Source: JAJRZX01 sp964472295 (GTDB taxonomy: Bacteria; Desulfobacterota; GWC2-55-46; JADFVP01). Taken from it: 29,487 bases of DNA. A program made the position numbers and the translations under genes. Within the stretch, counting starts at the first letter, position 1; each line of letters opens with the position of its first letter. The notes beneath the pieces are model-generated. The model did not search any database and was not told where the DNA came from. It saw only the letters and a program-made list of their open reading frames with translations. The stretch spans positions 1 through 29,487 of the forward strand of contig CAYYJQ010000023.1 of the NCBI GenBank assembly GCA_964472295.1, in the 5' to 3' direction. Shown here one piece after another: positions 22,942-29,487 of the stretch.

Positions 22942-22960
22942 AGTCTGAATCAGTCAGACT
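22942..22960 (+). other. Small perfect inverted repeat downstream of lpxC
   Basis: AGTCTGA and TCAGACT form a 7-bp stem around ATCAG, and another TCAGACT follows shortly after at about 22971. The stem is followed by CCTTCTT, not a clean T-run. It may add to termination with the GC hairpin at 22995 or bind a protein. Confidence 0.4.
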
Positions 22961-22994
22961 CCTTCTTAAATCAGACTCTCCCGACCATCTCACT

Positions 22995-23017
22995 GGGCCT
23001 CTGGCCCTCTTTTTTTT
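22995..23017 (+). terminator. Intrinsic terminator of lpxC
   Basis: GGGCC, loop TCT, GGCCC form a compact 5-bp GC stem followed by TCTTTTTTTT. It is about 120 bases after the lpxC stop and before the phoH promoter. The gap 22878-23165 shows no gene. Confidence 0.75.
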
Positions 23018-23065
23018 CCCACGACCCGGGTTTTTCCTCCTCTCGCTCCAAAAGGCGTCCATTGA

Positions 23066-23094
23066 TTGTAAAAAAAATACCACTGTGATAGAAT
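23066..23094 (+). promoter_or_regulatory. Probable extended -10 promoter of the phoH operon
   Basis: TTGTAA (23066-23071), 17 bases, then TAGAAT (23089-23094), preceded by TG one base upstream of the -10 (extended -10). The expected start of transcription is near 23101, giving a leader of about 65 bases. The -10 overlaps one arm of an inverted repeat. Confidence 0.6.
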
Positions 23095-23162
23095 TCTGGT
23101 AAGGGTGCGTCACGCGGTTGTTTTTTCCATTCCACGCTTTTATGCTCATTGTAATCACAGTG
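23081..23162 (+). repeat. Perfect 9-bp inverted repeat flanking the phoH leader
   Basis: CACTGTGAT (23081-23089) overlaps the promoter -10. Its exact reverse complement, ATCACAGTG (23154-23162), ends 3 bases before the phoH start codon. The left arm lies upstream of the expected transcription start, so pairing in RNA is unlikely. Two DNA-binding half-sites are more probable. The TGTGA/TCACA core recalls CRP-type half-sites, but the spacing is not that of one CRP site. Confidence 0.5.
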
Positions 23163-23165
23163 TAG

Positions 23166-24194
23166 ATGAACACAATAAGAACCCCTCATACAGAAAAAGA
23201 GAAGATCGAGCGCCTCGTCCTTGAGGAGAATGCCCGGGCCATGGCGCTCTTCGGAGAGGCGGGTTCCAACCTCAAGGCCATCTCCACGATGACGGGCGTG
23301 AAGGTATCGGCCCGCGGCGGGCATCTCACACTCCGGGGACGTGAACGTTCTGTTGAGGTCGTGAAGAAACTCATACTCGAGGTCTACGACCTCCTCGGAA
23401 GGGGCTATACCCTTGCCCCTCATGACATTGAGTATGCAATACGCATGGCCATGGGAGAGAACGAGGTATCCATCGCCGATGTCTTCTTGAATACCGCATG
23501 TATTACCTTCAGAAAAAAGGTGATTTCCGCCAAGAGCGTTGCACAGAAACGATATATCGATGCCATAAGGCGCTCTGACATGGTCTTTGGCATAGGCCCC
23601 GCTGGCACGGGCAAGACCTACCTTGCCATGGCTATGGCCGTAAACGCCCTTATAAATAAAGAAGTGGAGAGGATAATCCTCACACGGCCCGCCGTGGAGG
23701 CGGGCGAGAGGCTCGGTTTCCTGCCAGGCGACCTTGCCGCGAAGGTAGACCCATACCTGAGGCCTCTATTTGACGCGCTTTACGACTTTCTTGAGTTCGA
23801 GAGGGCCGAGAAACTAATGGAGCGCGGTGTAATAGAGGTTGCCCCTCTGGCCTTCATGCGGGGAAGGACTCTTAACGACTCATTTATCATACTCGATGAG
23901 GCCCAGAACACCACCATGGAGCAGATGAAGATGTTTCTTACAAGGCTTGGCTTTGAGTCAAAGGCAGTCATAACAGGGGACATAACTCAGGTGGACCTTC
24001 CGCAGGCAAAGGCCTCGGGCCTCGTGGAGTCCCGCGCCATACTGAGGAAGATAGAAGGTATAGAGTTCGTGACGTTTACTGATATTGACGTGGTGCGCCA
24101 CCCCCTTGTGCAGGACGTAATACGCGCCTTTGACGAGGCCGAGAGGGACAGGTCCGTGGTGGCACGTTCCATGCTTACAGAGAAGAGGGAGTAG
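23166..24194 (+). CDS. phoH: PhoH-like ATPase (YbeZ type)
   Basis: This 342-residue P-loop ATPase works with YbeY in RNA metabolism. The N-terminal 80 residues form a small KH/R3H-like domain (EAGSNLKAISTMTGVKVSARGG). The ATPase has Walker A FGIGPAGTGKTYLAMAMAV (about residues 141-159) and Walker B FIILDEAQNT, with ITGDITQVDLPQ as a later conserved motif and RPAVEAGERLGFLPGD between them. Length is usual. The start ATG 23166 has no clear ribosome site. ybeY follows after 8 bases, the normal pairing. In many related genomes a pgpH-type gene sits between the two; here it is absent. Confidence 0.95.
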   Translation: MNTIRTPHTEKEKIERLVLEENARAMALFGEAGSNLKAISTMTGVKVSARGGHLTLRGRERSVEVVKKLILEVYDLLGRGYTLAPHDIEYAIRMAMGENEVSIADVFLNTACITFRKKVISAKSVAQKRYIDAIRRSDMVFGIGPAGTGKTYLAMAMAVNALINKEVERIILTRPAVEAGERLGFLPGDLAAKVDPYLRPLFDALYDFLEFERAEKLMERGVIEVAPLAFMRGRTLNDSFIILDEAQNTTMEQMKMFLTRLGFESKAVITGDITQVDLPQAKASGLVESRAILRKIEGIEFVTFTDIDVVRHPLVQDVIRAFDEAERDRSVVARSMLTEKRE

Positions 24195-24202
24195 GACGGG
24201 TT

Positions 24203-24640
24203 ATGCCCCCATCTTCAGAGGTGCTCGTAACCGACAGGACGGCCAGCAAAAAGGTCCGTAAGGCAAGGGCCATATTAAAAAACGCCATGAGGGCCATGGG
24301 GCTCGGCAAAAAGGAACTCAGCCTTCTTATTACGGATGACTCTGAAATTAGAGTACTGAACAAAAAATTCCGCGCCAGGGACGCCCCGACCGATGTCCTC
24401 AGTTTCCCCATGGACGACGGCGTCCTCATGGGCGATATAGCCGTCTCCATGGAGAGGGCGCGGGCCCAGGCACGCGATGCCGGAGTATCCGAGGACGAGG
24501 AACTTGCCCGCCTTCTCGTCCACGGTCTTCTCCATCTACTTGGATATGAACACGTCCACGGAGGGAGGCAGGCCGCGAAGATGAGGAAACAAGAAGAGTT
24601 CCTCCTCCAGTGTCTGAGAGACAAGGGGCTTATTGATTGA
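24203..24640 (+). CDS. ybeY: Endoribonuclease / rRNA maturation factor YbeY
   Basis: The 145-residue protein has the UPF0054 hallmarks. LLITDDSEIRVLNKKFR precedes PTDVLSFP, then GDIAVSMERA, and the zinc-binding signature HGLLHLLGYEH (residues about 108-118) with three His residues at the expected places. YbeY helps 16S rRNA maturation and ribosome quality control. The usual Asp in the GYDH part is Glu here, a conservative change that keeps the metal His. Length is normal. It lies 8 bases after phoH, with only a weak ribosome site, which suggests coupling. Confidence 0.95.
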   Translation: MPPSSEVLVTDRTASKKVRKARAILKNAMRAMGLGKKELSLLITDDSEIRVLNKKFRARDAPTDVLSFPMDDGVLMGDIAVSMERARAQARDAGVSEDEELARLLVHGLLHLLGYEHVHGGRQAAKMRKQEEFLLQCLRDKGLID

Positions 24641-24779
24641 AGGGGGGGTGAGGGGGGGCAAGATAACCACGGGGCAGGGGGCCGATTGGGGTGGTAGCGG
24701 GGGATAAAAAGGCGCCAAGGGGCAAGGGGCCAATGGGGGGTGAGGGGGCCATGAAGGGGAATTAGGGGTAAGGGTTCAG
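24641..24779 (+). other. G-run-rich spacer after ybeY
   Basis: In about 140 bases there are about a dozen runs of four or more G on the plus strand, for example GGGGGGG twice near the start, separated by short loops. Such density meets the usual pattern for G-quadruplex formation in DNA and in the transcript. No open frame or terminator is seen. It lies between ybeY and dgkA and is probably transcribed. Confidence 0.7.
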
Positions 24780-24796
24780 CCCAGGAAGCGGACCGC

Positions 24797-24805
24797 TGAT
24801 AAAAT
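24797..24805 (+). promoter_or_regulatory. Possible extended -10 promoter before dgkA
   Basis: TG-A-TAAAAT (24797-24805) is a good extended -10. The best -35 (TTCAGC, 24775-24780) has a 19-base spacer and is weak. The expected transcription start is base 24812, which is the A of an in-frame ATG, so a leaderless longer form of DgkA is possible. A hairpin (CCCGGC 24841-24846, GCCGGG 24860-24865) lies in the leader. Confidence 0.45.
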
Positions 24806-24877
24806 GCGCTGATGCAGGTGGCAGGGGCGCGGAAAAAATGCCCGGCAATGATGGCTCAAGCCGGGTTTGAGGGGTTT

Positions 24878-25609
24878 ATGTCAAGACAGCAAGAGGTCAT
24901 GAAACCAAAGGGCTTGCTCGGAAGCCTCAACTGCGCCATCGAGGGGGTCATCTATGCCTTCAGGACGCAGAAGCACATAAAGATCCATTACCTCATCGCC
25001 GCCTCAGCCCTTATCCTCAGCCTTGTCCTGAAACTCCCTGTCATCGAGTTCGTCCTCTTCGCCATCTCCATCATTATCCTCCTCTTCGCCGAGATGCTGA
25101 ATACCGCCATCGAGGAGACGGTGAACCTCATCGAGGACAAACATCACGTGCTCGCCAAGAACGCCAAGGACATCTCCGCCGGGGCTGTCCTCATAGCCGC
25201 CATTGGCGTCGCCATCATGGTCTACATGCTCTTTACAAAGTACATGGCCGAGCCAGCGGCCTTTGCCCTCAAGGGCATACACGATTTTTCAGGCCATCTC
25301 TCGGTTATCTCTCTCCTCCTCGTCCTCATAGCCGTGGTGGTCCTTAAATCCATGGGACATAGCGGACGTCCACTTCATGGCGGAATGCCAAGCGGACACG
25401 CGGCTGTGGCCTTCTCGCTATTTACCTCCATTACTCTCATGACCGCAAGCCCCATTGTGGCCATACTGGCCTTTGTAATGGCAGTAATGGTAAGCCACTC
25501 GCGCCTCCTCGGCGGTATACATACGGCCATGGAGGTAATCCTCGGCGCGCTCCTAGGCACGGGCCTTACGCTCATCATCTACAGGATATTCCTCTATACA
25601 GGGCCATGA
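24878..25609 (+). CDS. dgkA: Diacylglycerol kinase-PAP2 phosphatase fusion
   Basis: The 243-residue membrane protein joins two enzymes. The N-terminal half is a DgkA-type kinase with GVIYAFRTQKHIKIHYLIAA, three hydrophobic spans and the catalytic signature AEMLNTAIEETVNLIED. The C-terminal half is a PAP2 phosphatase with KSMGHSGRP, then MPSGHAAVAF, and SRLLGGIHTAMEVILGALLG (the third motif has Glu where Asp is common). Fusions of this kind are known and probably recycle diacylglycerol or undecaprenol phosphate in the inner membrane. Start 24878 has GAGGGG upstream; 24899 or 24812 are possible. Its last four bases (ATGA) start lnt. Confidence 0.9.
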   Translation: MSRQQEVMKPKGLLGSLNCAIEGVIYAFRTQKHIKIHYLIAASALILSLVLKLPVIEFVLFAISIIILLFAEMLNTAIEETVNLIEDKHHVLAKNAKDISAGAVLIAAIGVAIMVYMLFTKYMAEPAAFALKGIHDFSGHLSVISLLLVLIAVVVLKSMGHSGRPLHGGMPSGHAAVAFSLFTSITLMTASPIVAILAFVMAVMVSHSRLLGGIHTAMEVILGALLGTGLTLIIYRIFLYTGP

Positions 25610-27138
25610 CAAGACGACTGCTCGCGGCCATATGCTCCGGGGCCATGCTTGTCCTCTCCTTTGCTCCTTTTGGTCTCTGGCCCCTGGCCTTCGCGGCCTT
25701 TGTCCCCATTCTGCTCGCCATTGACGGAGAACCCTGGAAGAGGCGTATACTCCTCGGCTTTATCACGGGCCTTGTCTTCTTTCTTGGCTCTGTGTACTGG
25801 GTGGTGCACTCCATGCACTACTACGGGGGCCTCGGCCTTGGGAGCAGTGTGCCAGTCATGGTGCTCCTATCTGCCTATCTGGCCCTCTTCTTCGCCCTCT
25901 TCACCCTCTTTGCGGCCCGTATGCCGGCCTCGCGCCTTGGCGCGTTCTTCTTTCTCCCCGCTCTCTGGGTAGGCGCCGAGTTCCTGAGGGGGCATCTCTT
26001 TACGGGCTTTCCATGGGTCCTCTCGGGCTACGCCCTTACCGGAAGCCTCGTCCTCATGCAATCCGCCGACCTCGCCGGCGTCCTTGGCCTCTCCTTTATC
26101 GTAATGCTTGTAAACGCCTTTATTTATCTCCTCCTTGCCTCAGGCCTAAGGGGCAGGCCATGGCCAAAGGCCGTAATCCTCGCCGTCATAATCATCATGG
26201 CAGGCCTGGTCTCTTACGGCGTTTCCCGTATTGGGCAGGTAGACTCCCGCGTCGCGGCATGGCCCACAACACGTATGGCCCTTGCCCAGGGCAGTATAGA
26301 CCAGTCCGTGAAGTGGGATAAAAGATACCAGGCCCAGACACTCGGCATATACAGCCGCCTTACAGCACGGGCCGCCCAAAAGGGGGCAAGCATTGTAATA
26401 TGGCCCGAGACAGCCGTGCCCTTTTACCTCGTAAGAGACAGAAGCGGCACGAAAAAGGTGAGGGCCATTGCGAGACAAAACCGCGTCACCCTCTTGACCG
26501 GAAGTCCGGCCTATGATTATAATGGTAAGAGTAAGAATAGAGAGGTGAGACTCTACAACAGCGCCTATGTCATCTCAAGGACCGGCGCTGTAAAGGGCCG
26601 TTACGACAAGGTCCACCTCGTGCCCTATGGCGAGTATGTGCCCCTTAAGCGGTATATGCCATTCATAAAAAAACTCACCGCCGGAACAGGCGACTTCGCC
26701 TCTGGTCCGGGCCCAGTGCCCCTCGTTGTGAATGGCCTCAAGGCTGGCGTCCTCATCTGCTACGAGGCCATCTTCCCAGAGCTTGCGCGCGAAGAGGTGA
26801 GAAAGGGCGCCTCGGTCCTCGTAAACATCACCAATGACGCCTGGTTCGGAAAGACCTCCGCGCCATACCAGCACCTCGAGATGGCCCGCCTCCGGGCCGT
26901 TGAGAACAGGACCTTTCTTCTTCGGGCCGCCAACACGGGCATAAGCGCCATAATAGACCCCGCGGGAAGGATAAAAAAAAGGACGGAACTCTTTACCGAA
27001 GACGTCCTTACAGCAGACGTGGGGCTAAGAAGAGGCCCTCTTGGCCTGTACACCCGCTACGGTGACTACTTTGCCTATGCTGCCATGGCATTTGCCGTCC
27101 TCGTCATCGTCCTTGTAAGAAAAAAAGAAGGGGTGTAA
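25606..27138 (+). CDS. lnt: Apolipoprotein N-acyltransferase
   Basis: This 510-residue inner-membrane enzyme adds the third fatty acid to the N-terminal Cys of outer-membrane lipoproteins. The N-terminal half has several membrane spans and the family motif SFAPFGLWPLAF near the start. The periplasmic nitrilase-like domain carries the three catalytic residues: Glu in IVIWPETAVPF, Lys in YDKVHLVPYGEYVP, and Cys in VLICYEAIFPE. Conserved segments LVNITNDAWFG, MARLRAVENRTF and ANTGISAIIDPAG are also present. Length is normal. It overlaps dgkA by four bases and is followed by a terminator region. Confidence 0.97.
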   Translation: MTRRLLAAICSGAMLVLSFAPFGLWPLAFAAFVPILLAIDGEPWKRRILLGFITGLVFFLGSVYWVVHSMHYYGGLGLGSSVPVMVLLSAYLALFFALFTLFAARMPASRLGAFFFLPALWVGAEFLRGHLFTGFPWVLSGYALTGSLVLMQSADLAGVLGLSFIVMLVNAFIYLLLASGLRGRPWPKAVILAVIIIMAGLVSYGVSRIGQVDSRVAAWPTTRMALAQGSIDQSVKWDKRYQAQTLGIYSRLTARAAQKGASIVIWPETAVPFYLVRDRSGTKKVRAIARQNRVTLLTGSPAYDYNGKSKNREVRLYNSAYVISRTGAVKGRYDKVHLVPYGEYVPLKRYMPFIKKLTAGTGDFASGPGPVPLVVNGLKAGVLICYEAIFPELAREEVRKGASVLVNITNDAWFGKTSAPYQHLEMARLRAVENRTFLLRAANTGISAIIDPAGRIKKRTELFTEDVLTADVGLRRGPLGLYTRYGDYFAYAAMAFAVLVIVLVRKKEGV

Positions 27139-27140
27139 GA

Positions 27141-27399
27141 GCGGCCTTCGCCCGCAAAAGGAAAGAAAAGAGAGTAGGGGGGGCGGGCTTCGCCCGCCAA
27201 AAGACAAAAGATTTCCTTACTTTCTTTTTGAAAAAAGAAAGTTTTTTGATTGGGTTGCAATGCTTGTTGCACGGATGTTTCTTAAACAGGCCGCGGACTC
27301 CCTGCCATCGGGAAACTCCGTCAAAGAAAACCAATAAGTGGGTGGGCACCGCCCACCATGAAAAGAGAACCAAAAGGGAAAGAAGCGGGCCTCGCCCGC
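27141..27399 (+). repeat. REP-like GC palindromes between lnt and prfB
   Basis: Four similar palindromes lie in 260 bases: an imperfect one at about 27141-27155; GGCGGGC-TTC-GCCCGCC at 27182-27198; GGTGGGC-ACC-GCCCACC at 27341-27357; and GCGGGC-CTC-GCCCGC at 27385-27399. Each is followed by A/G-rich sequence such as AAAAGACAAAAG or CATGAAAAGAG. The shared stem and tail look like a small repeat family and not chance. The short open frame across this region has no sign of being a gene before the prfB start. Confidence 0.6.
27219..27247 (+). terminator. Intrinsic terminator after lnt
   Basis: ACTTTCTTTTT (27219-27229) pairs perfectly with AAAAAGAAAGT (27232-27242), and six T (27242-27247) follow. 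The stem is AT-rich but 11 bp long. It sits 80 bases after the lnt stop. The A-rich left side could also stop transcription from the other direction. Confidence 0.7.
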
Positions 27400-27428
27400 A
27401 TATTGAAAAAAATGGAGGAAAAATCTAC

Positions 27429-28542
27429 ATGTACGACGATGTAAGGGCAGGGCTCCGTGAGACAACGGCAAGGTTTGAAGACCTGAGGGGGTATCTTTGA
27501 CCTCACGTCCCTTGAAAATGAACTTGAGGAAATAGAAAAGACCCTTGCCGAGCCCGATTCCTGGGAGGACCGCGCGAGGGTCAAGGCCCTTATGAAGAAA
27601 AAATCCCTCCTCTCTTCAAGGATAGAGGCCGTCTCCGCCATCTCCTCACTACTTGAGGACTCTGAAGTACTTCTCGACCTTGCCGAAGAGGCCGGAGACG
27701 AGGCATCGGCCATCGAGGCCCGTGAAAAACTCGAAGAGGCGAGAAGGGCCTTACGCGCCGAGGAGGTAAAGCGTATGCTCGGCGGAGAGAACGACGCCTG
27801 CAATGCCATAGTCTCCATACACCCCGGAGCCGGGGGCACCGAGGCCATGGACTGGGCGGGAATACTCTTTCGCATGTACCAGCGCTGGGCAGAGTCACGG
27901 GGCTTTAAGGTCGAGGTCATCGATTTCCAGCCCGGAGAAGAAGCAGGCGTAAAGAGCGTCACTTTTGAACTCACAGGCGAGTACGCCTTTGGATACATGA
28001 AGGCAGAGTCCGGCGTGCACCGCCTTGTGCGAATATCGCCCTTTGACGCGGGAAAGCGCCGCCATACCTCCTTTGCCTCGGTCCTTGTCTACCCCGATAT
28101 AGAAGAAGAAATTGATATAGAGATACTCGACTCCGACCTCCGCATAGACACCTTCCGCGCAAGCGGCGCCGGGGGCCAGCACGTCAATAAGACCGACTCG
28201 GCCATACGCATAACACACCTTCCCACAGGCATTGTCACGCAGTGCCAGAGTCAGCGCAGCCAGCACAAGAACAAGGCCACAGCCCTTAAGGTCCTGAAGG
28301 CGCGCCTCTATGAACTCAAGCGCAAGGAAGAAGAGGAAAAAATCGAGTCCTTCCAGTCCGAAAAACGCGACATCGCCTGGGGAAGCCAGATACGCTCCTA
28401 TGTCCTCCAGCCCTACCAACTCGTGAAAGACCACAGGACAGGCATGGACGTTGGCAATGTGGACCGCGTGCTCGACGGCGGCATAGACTGCTTCATAGAG
28501 GGCTACCTCTTCCAGAGCGCCGGTAAAAAAGAGAGCGCCTGA
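27429..28542 (+). CDS. prfB: Peptide chain release factor 2 (with +1 frameshift)
   Basis: Release factor 2 ends translation at UGA and UAA. The gene starts at ATG 27429 (GGAGG upstream) and encodes MYDDVRAGLRETTARFEDLR before an in-frame TGA at 27498-27500. A +1 shift there continues through FDLTSLENELEEIEKTL to the stop at 28542, giving about 370 residues, the normal size. The decoding tripeptide SPF lies in VRISPFDAGKRR, and the catalytic GGQ in GAGGQHVNKTDSAIR. The shift signal is the standard one of prfB, so RF2 controls its own synthesis. Any annotation starting at 27592 misses the first 54 residues. Confidence 0.97.
27486..27501 (+). promoter_or_regulatory. prfB programmed +1 frameshift site
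   Basis: AGGGGG (27486-27491) is followed by TAT CTT TGA C. This is the known prfB signal: an internal Shine-Dalgarno element three bases before CTT, then the UGA stop with C after it. When RF2 is scarce the ribosome slips forward one base at CTT and bypasses the stop. Confidence 0.97.
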
Positions 28543-28630
28543 GCCAGCCACTGCCAAGGCCCTATACCACGAAATCCCGCCCGTCTTTTTCACCTGGACG
28601 CCAGGGGATTGCCCAAATTCCTACCCGCCG

Positions 28631-28691
28631 GATAAAAAAATCAGGAAAAATAAAAAAAATCTTGACAATAACAGGGGTTCTGGTCTATAAA
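28631..28691 (+). promoter_or_regulatory. Strong promoter with UP element for the tRNA-tuf operon
   Basis: TTGACA (28662-28667), 18 bases, then TATAAA (28686-28691). Upstream, 28631-28660 is almost only A tracts (GATAAAAAAA, GGAAAAATAAAAAAAA), which fits an UP element bound by RNA polymerase alpha. This is typical of stable-RNA promoters. Expected start near 28698. Confidence 0.85.
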
Positions 28692-28735
28692 TTAAGTTTC
28701 TATTTCTACCTTTAAGGGGAGGAGTACGTCTTTTT

Positions 28736-28752
28736 AACGGCCATGGGCCGTT
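28736..28752 (+). other. Hairpin in the tRNA operon leader
   Basis: AACGGCC (28736-28742), loop ATG, GGCCGTT (28746-28752) form a perfect 7-bp stem 21 bases before the first tRNA. It may be a processing signal or a leader structure. No T-run follows. Confidence 0.5.
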
Positions 28753-28773
28753 GGCCATAGAGCCTCATGTTTC

Positions 28774-28848
28774 GCTGGCGTAGCTCAACGGTAGAGCAGC
28801 TGATTTGTAATCAGCAGGTTGCGGGTTCGAATCCCATCGCCAGCTCCA
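28774..28848 (+). tRNA. tRNA-Thr (anticodon TGT)
   Basis: The acceptor stem GCTGGCG pairs with CGCCAGC, and CCA is encoded. The anticodon stem GCTGA/TCAGC encloses TTTGTAA, so the anticodon is TGT for ACA codons. The T arm has GGTTCGAATCC. It is the first tRNA of the operon; its equivalent in E. coli is thrU. Confidence 0.96.
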
Positions 28849-29064
28849 GTACAAACAAGTTCATTTGTAACTTTTAAAGGCCCTGAACCCTGCAGGCCGG
28901 GTATGACGGCACGGGTCCTTCTGATCAGGCGGTTCTTTTGTCTTCAAGGTTTCATTAAAGACCTCATCGCCGAAAAATCTCAGGAAATTGGATAGTTAAA
29001 CGACAAAATCGCCGGTCTCACGTCTTCCGGTAACAAGGCGAGTATATATCTTAAGTAGCGCTAT
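28849..29064 (+). other. 216-base spacer between tRNA-Thr and tRNA-Tyr
   Basis: No gene, tRNA or clear terminator is found. There is an AT-rich start with a weak AAGTT/AACTT dyad, a CCTGCAGG palindrome near 28890 and a TATATAT near 29043 just before tRNA-Tyr without a good -35. The spacer is long for a tRNA operon, where gaps are usually short. It may hold a second promoter or a remnant. Confidence 0.5.
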
Positions 29065-29149
29065 GGAGAGGTACCCGAGTGGCCAAAGGGGGCAGACTGT
29101 AAATCTGCTGGCTCAGCCTACGGAGGTTCGAATCCTCCCCTCTCCACCA
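29065..29149 (+). tRNA. tRNA-Tyr (anticodon GTA)
   Basis: An 85-base class II tRNA. The acceptor stem GGAGAGG pairs with CCTCTCC, then A and encoded CCA. The anticodon stem GCAGA/TCTGC encloses CTGTAAA, so the anticodon is GTA. A long variable arm (TGGCTCAGCCTA) is present, as expected for bacterial tRNA-Tyr. Confidence 0.96.
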
Positions 29150-29241
29150 TATTCTTGAAGGATAAACAAAGCGGGTATAAGCGGGTTTCCTCTGCTTGAA
29201 AGAGAAAATCCCGCTGTGGAATTAATAATGCGGTTTATCAG

Positions 29242-29315
29242 GCGGGTGTAGTTCAATGGTAGAACTCCAGCCTTCCAAGCTGGCCATGTGGGTTCGATTC
29301 CCATCACCCGCTCCA
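29242..29315 (+). tRNA. tRNA-Gly (anticodon TCC)
   Basis: The acceptor stem GCGGGTG pairs with CACCCGC, with CCA encoded. The anticodon stem CCAGC/GCTGG encloses CTTCCAA, so the anticodon is TCC for GGA codons. The T arm has GGTTCGATTCC. It corresponds to glyT of the E. coli cluster. Confidence 0.96.
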
Positions 29316-29333
29316 GTAAAGGCCCCTTGATTC

Positions 29334-29409
<76 letters not shown>

Positions 29410-29456
29410 GTTAATACCTGGTCTTATTACACAGATACTTTTGGGAGGGATAAGAG

Positions 29457-29487
29457 ATGAGTAAGGCTAAATTTGAGAGGACCAAAC
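29457..29487 (+). CDS. tuf: Elongation factor Tu, first 10 codons only
   Basis: The window ends inside this gene. The visible product is MSKAKFERTK, the almost invariant start of bacterial EF-Tu. GGGAGG about 8 bases before the ATG is the ribosome site. It directly follows tRNA-Thr, as tufB does in E. coli, and is probably transcribed with the four tRNAs. Everything after residue 10 lies outside the window. Confidence 0.93.
   Translation, partial: MSKAKFERTK

Noticed and set aside
27228..27500. 90-residue open frame before prfB
   Set aside because: Most of it crosses the terminator and GC palindromes. Only its last 23 codons are real, as the first part of prfB.

Overview
The window joins two kinds of DNA. 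Bases 1 to about 21,500 hold a nearly complete set of late genes from a tailed phage (packaging, head, neck, tail, fibres, lysis), all on the plus strand. Bases about 21,570 to 29,487 hold chromosomal housekeeping genes of a Gram-negative bacterium, also on the plus strand. lpxC (lipid A) and lnt (lipoprotein N-acylation) show an outer membrane. The tRNA order Thr-Tyr-Gly-Thr followed by tuf matches the thrU-tyrU-glyT-thrT-tufB cluster of E. coli. The phoH-ybeY-dgkA/PAP2-lnt-prfB order recalls deltaproteobacterial or Nitrospirota-like genomes, but the species cannot be fixed from this sequence. Arg codons rich in AGG and Leu codons rich in CTT run through both the phage and the host genes, so the phage looks well adapted to its host.

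Phage part, left to right. A small zinc-ribbon-like protein, a probable small terminase and a clear large terminase package the DNA. Portal, a small unknown protein, a scaffold-like protein and the major capsid protein build the head. Three small unknown proteins follow. Next come a short fibre-like protein and a 1021-residue fibre with about 20-residue repeats and twin jelly-roll domains. The neck has a connector-like protein with an EF-hand loop and a frame-broken tail-completion-like gene. The tail has a tube protein, a G/GT-type chaperone pair made by -1 frameshifting, a very short tape measure, a tail-tip protein with two inserted jelly-roll domains, a beta-helix tailspike, a hub-like protein and another fibre. 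Lysis is by a one-membrane-span protein, a GH108 endolysin and a 3TM-family holin. No integrase, repressor, replication gene or head protease is seen, so either the rest lies to the left or this is a reduced, GTA-like element.

Host part. A DUF2905 membrane protein has a near-consensus promoter placed so that its mRNA should be leaderless. It is followed by lpxC and a terminator, then phoH and ybeY. A G-run-rich spacer leads to a dgkA-PAP2 fusion that overlaps lnt by four bases. A spacer with REP-like GC palindromes and a terminator precedes prfB, which has the classical +1 frameshift. Four tRNA genes behind a strong UP-element promoter and the first 31 bases of tuf end the window.

The most interesting points are: the complete -1 frameshift signal (A AAA AAC, 7-base spacer, 13-bp stem), which exposes a hidden protein segment; split or duplicated carbohydrate-binding-like domains in two tail proteins; a one-base frame break in the neck gene; a very short tape measure; and several unexplained intergenic structures. 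No stretch above 300 bases lacks a gene.
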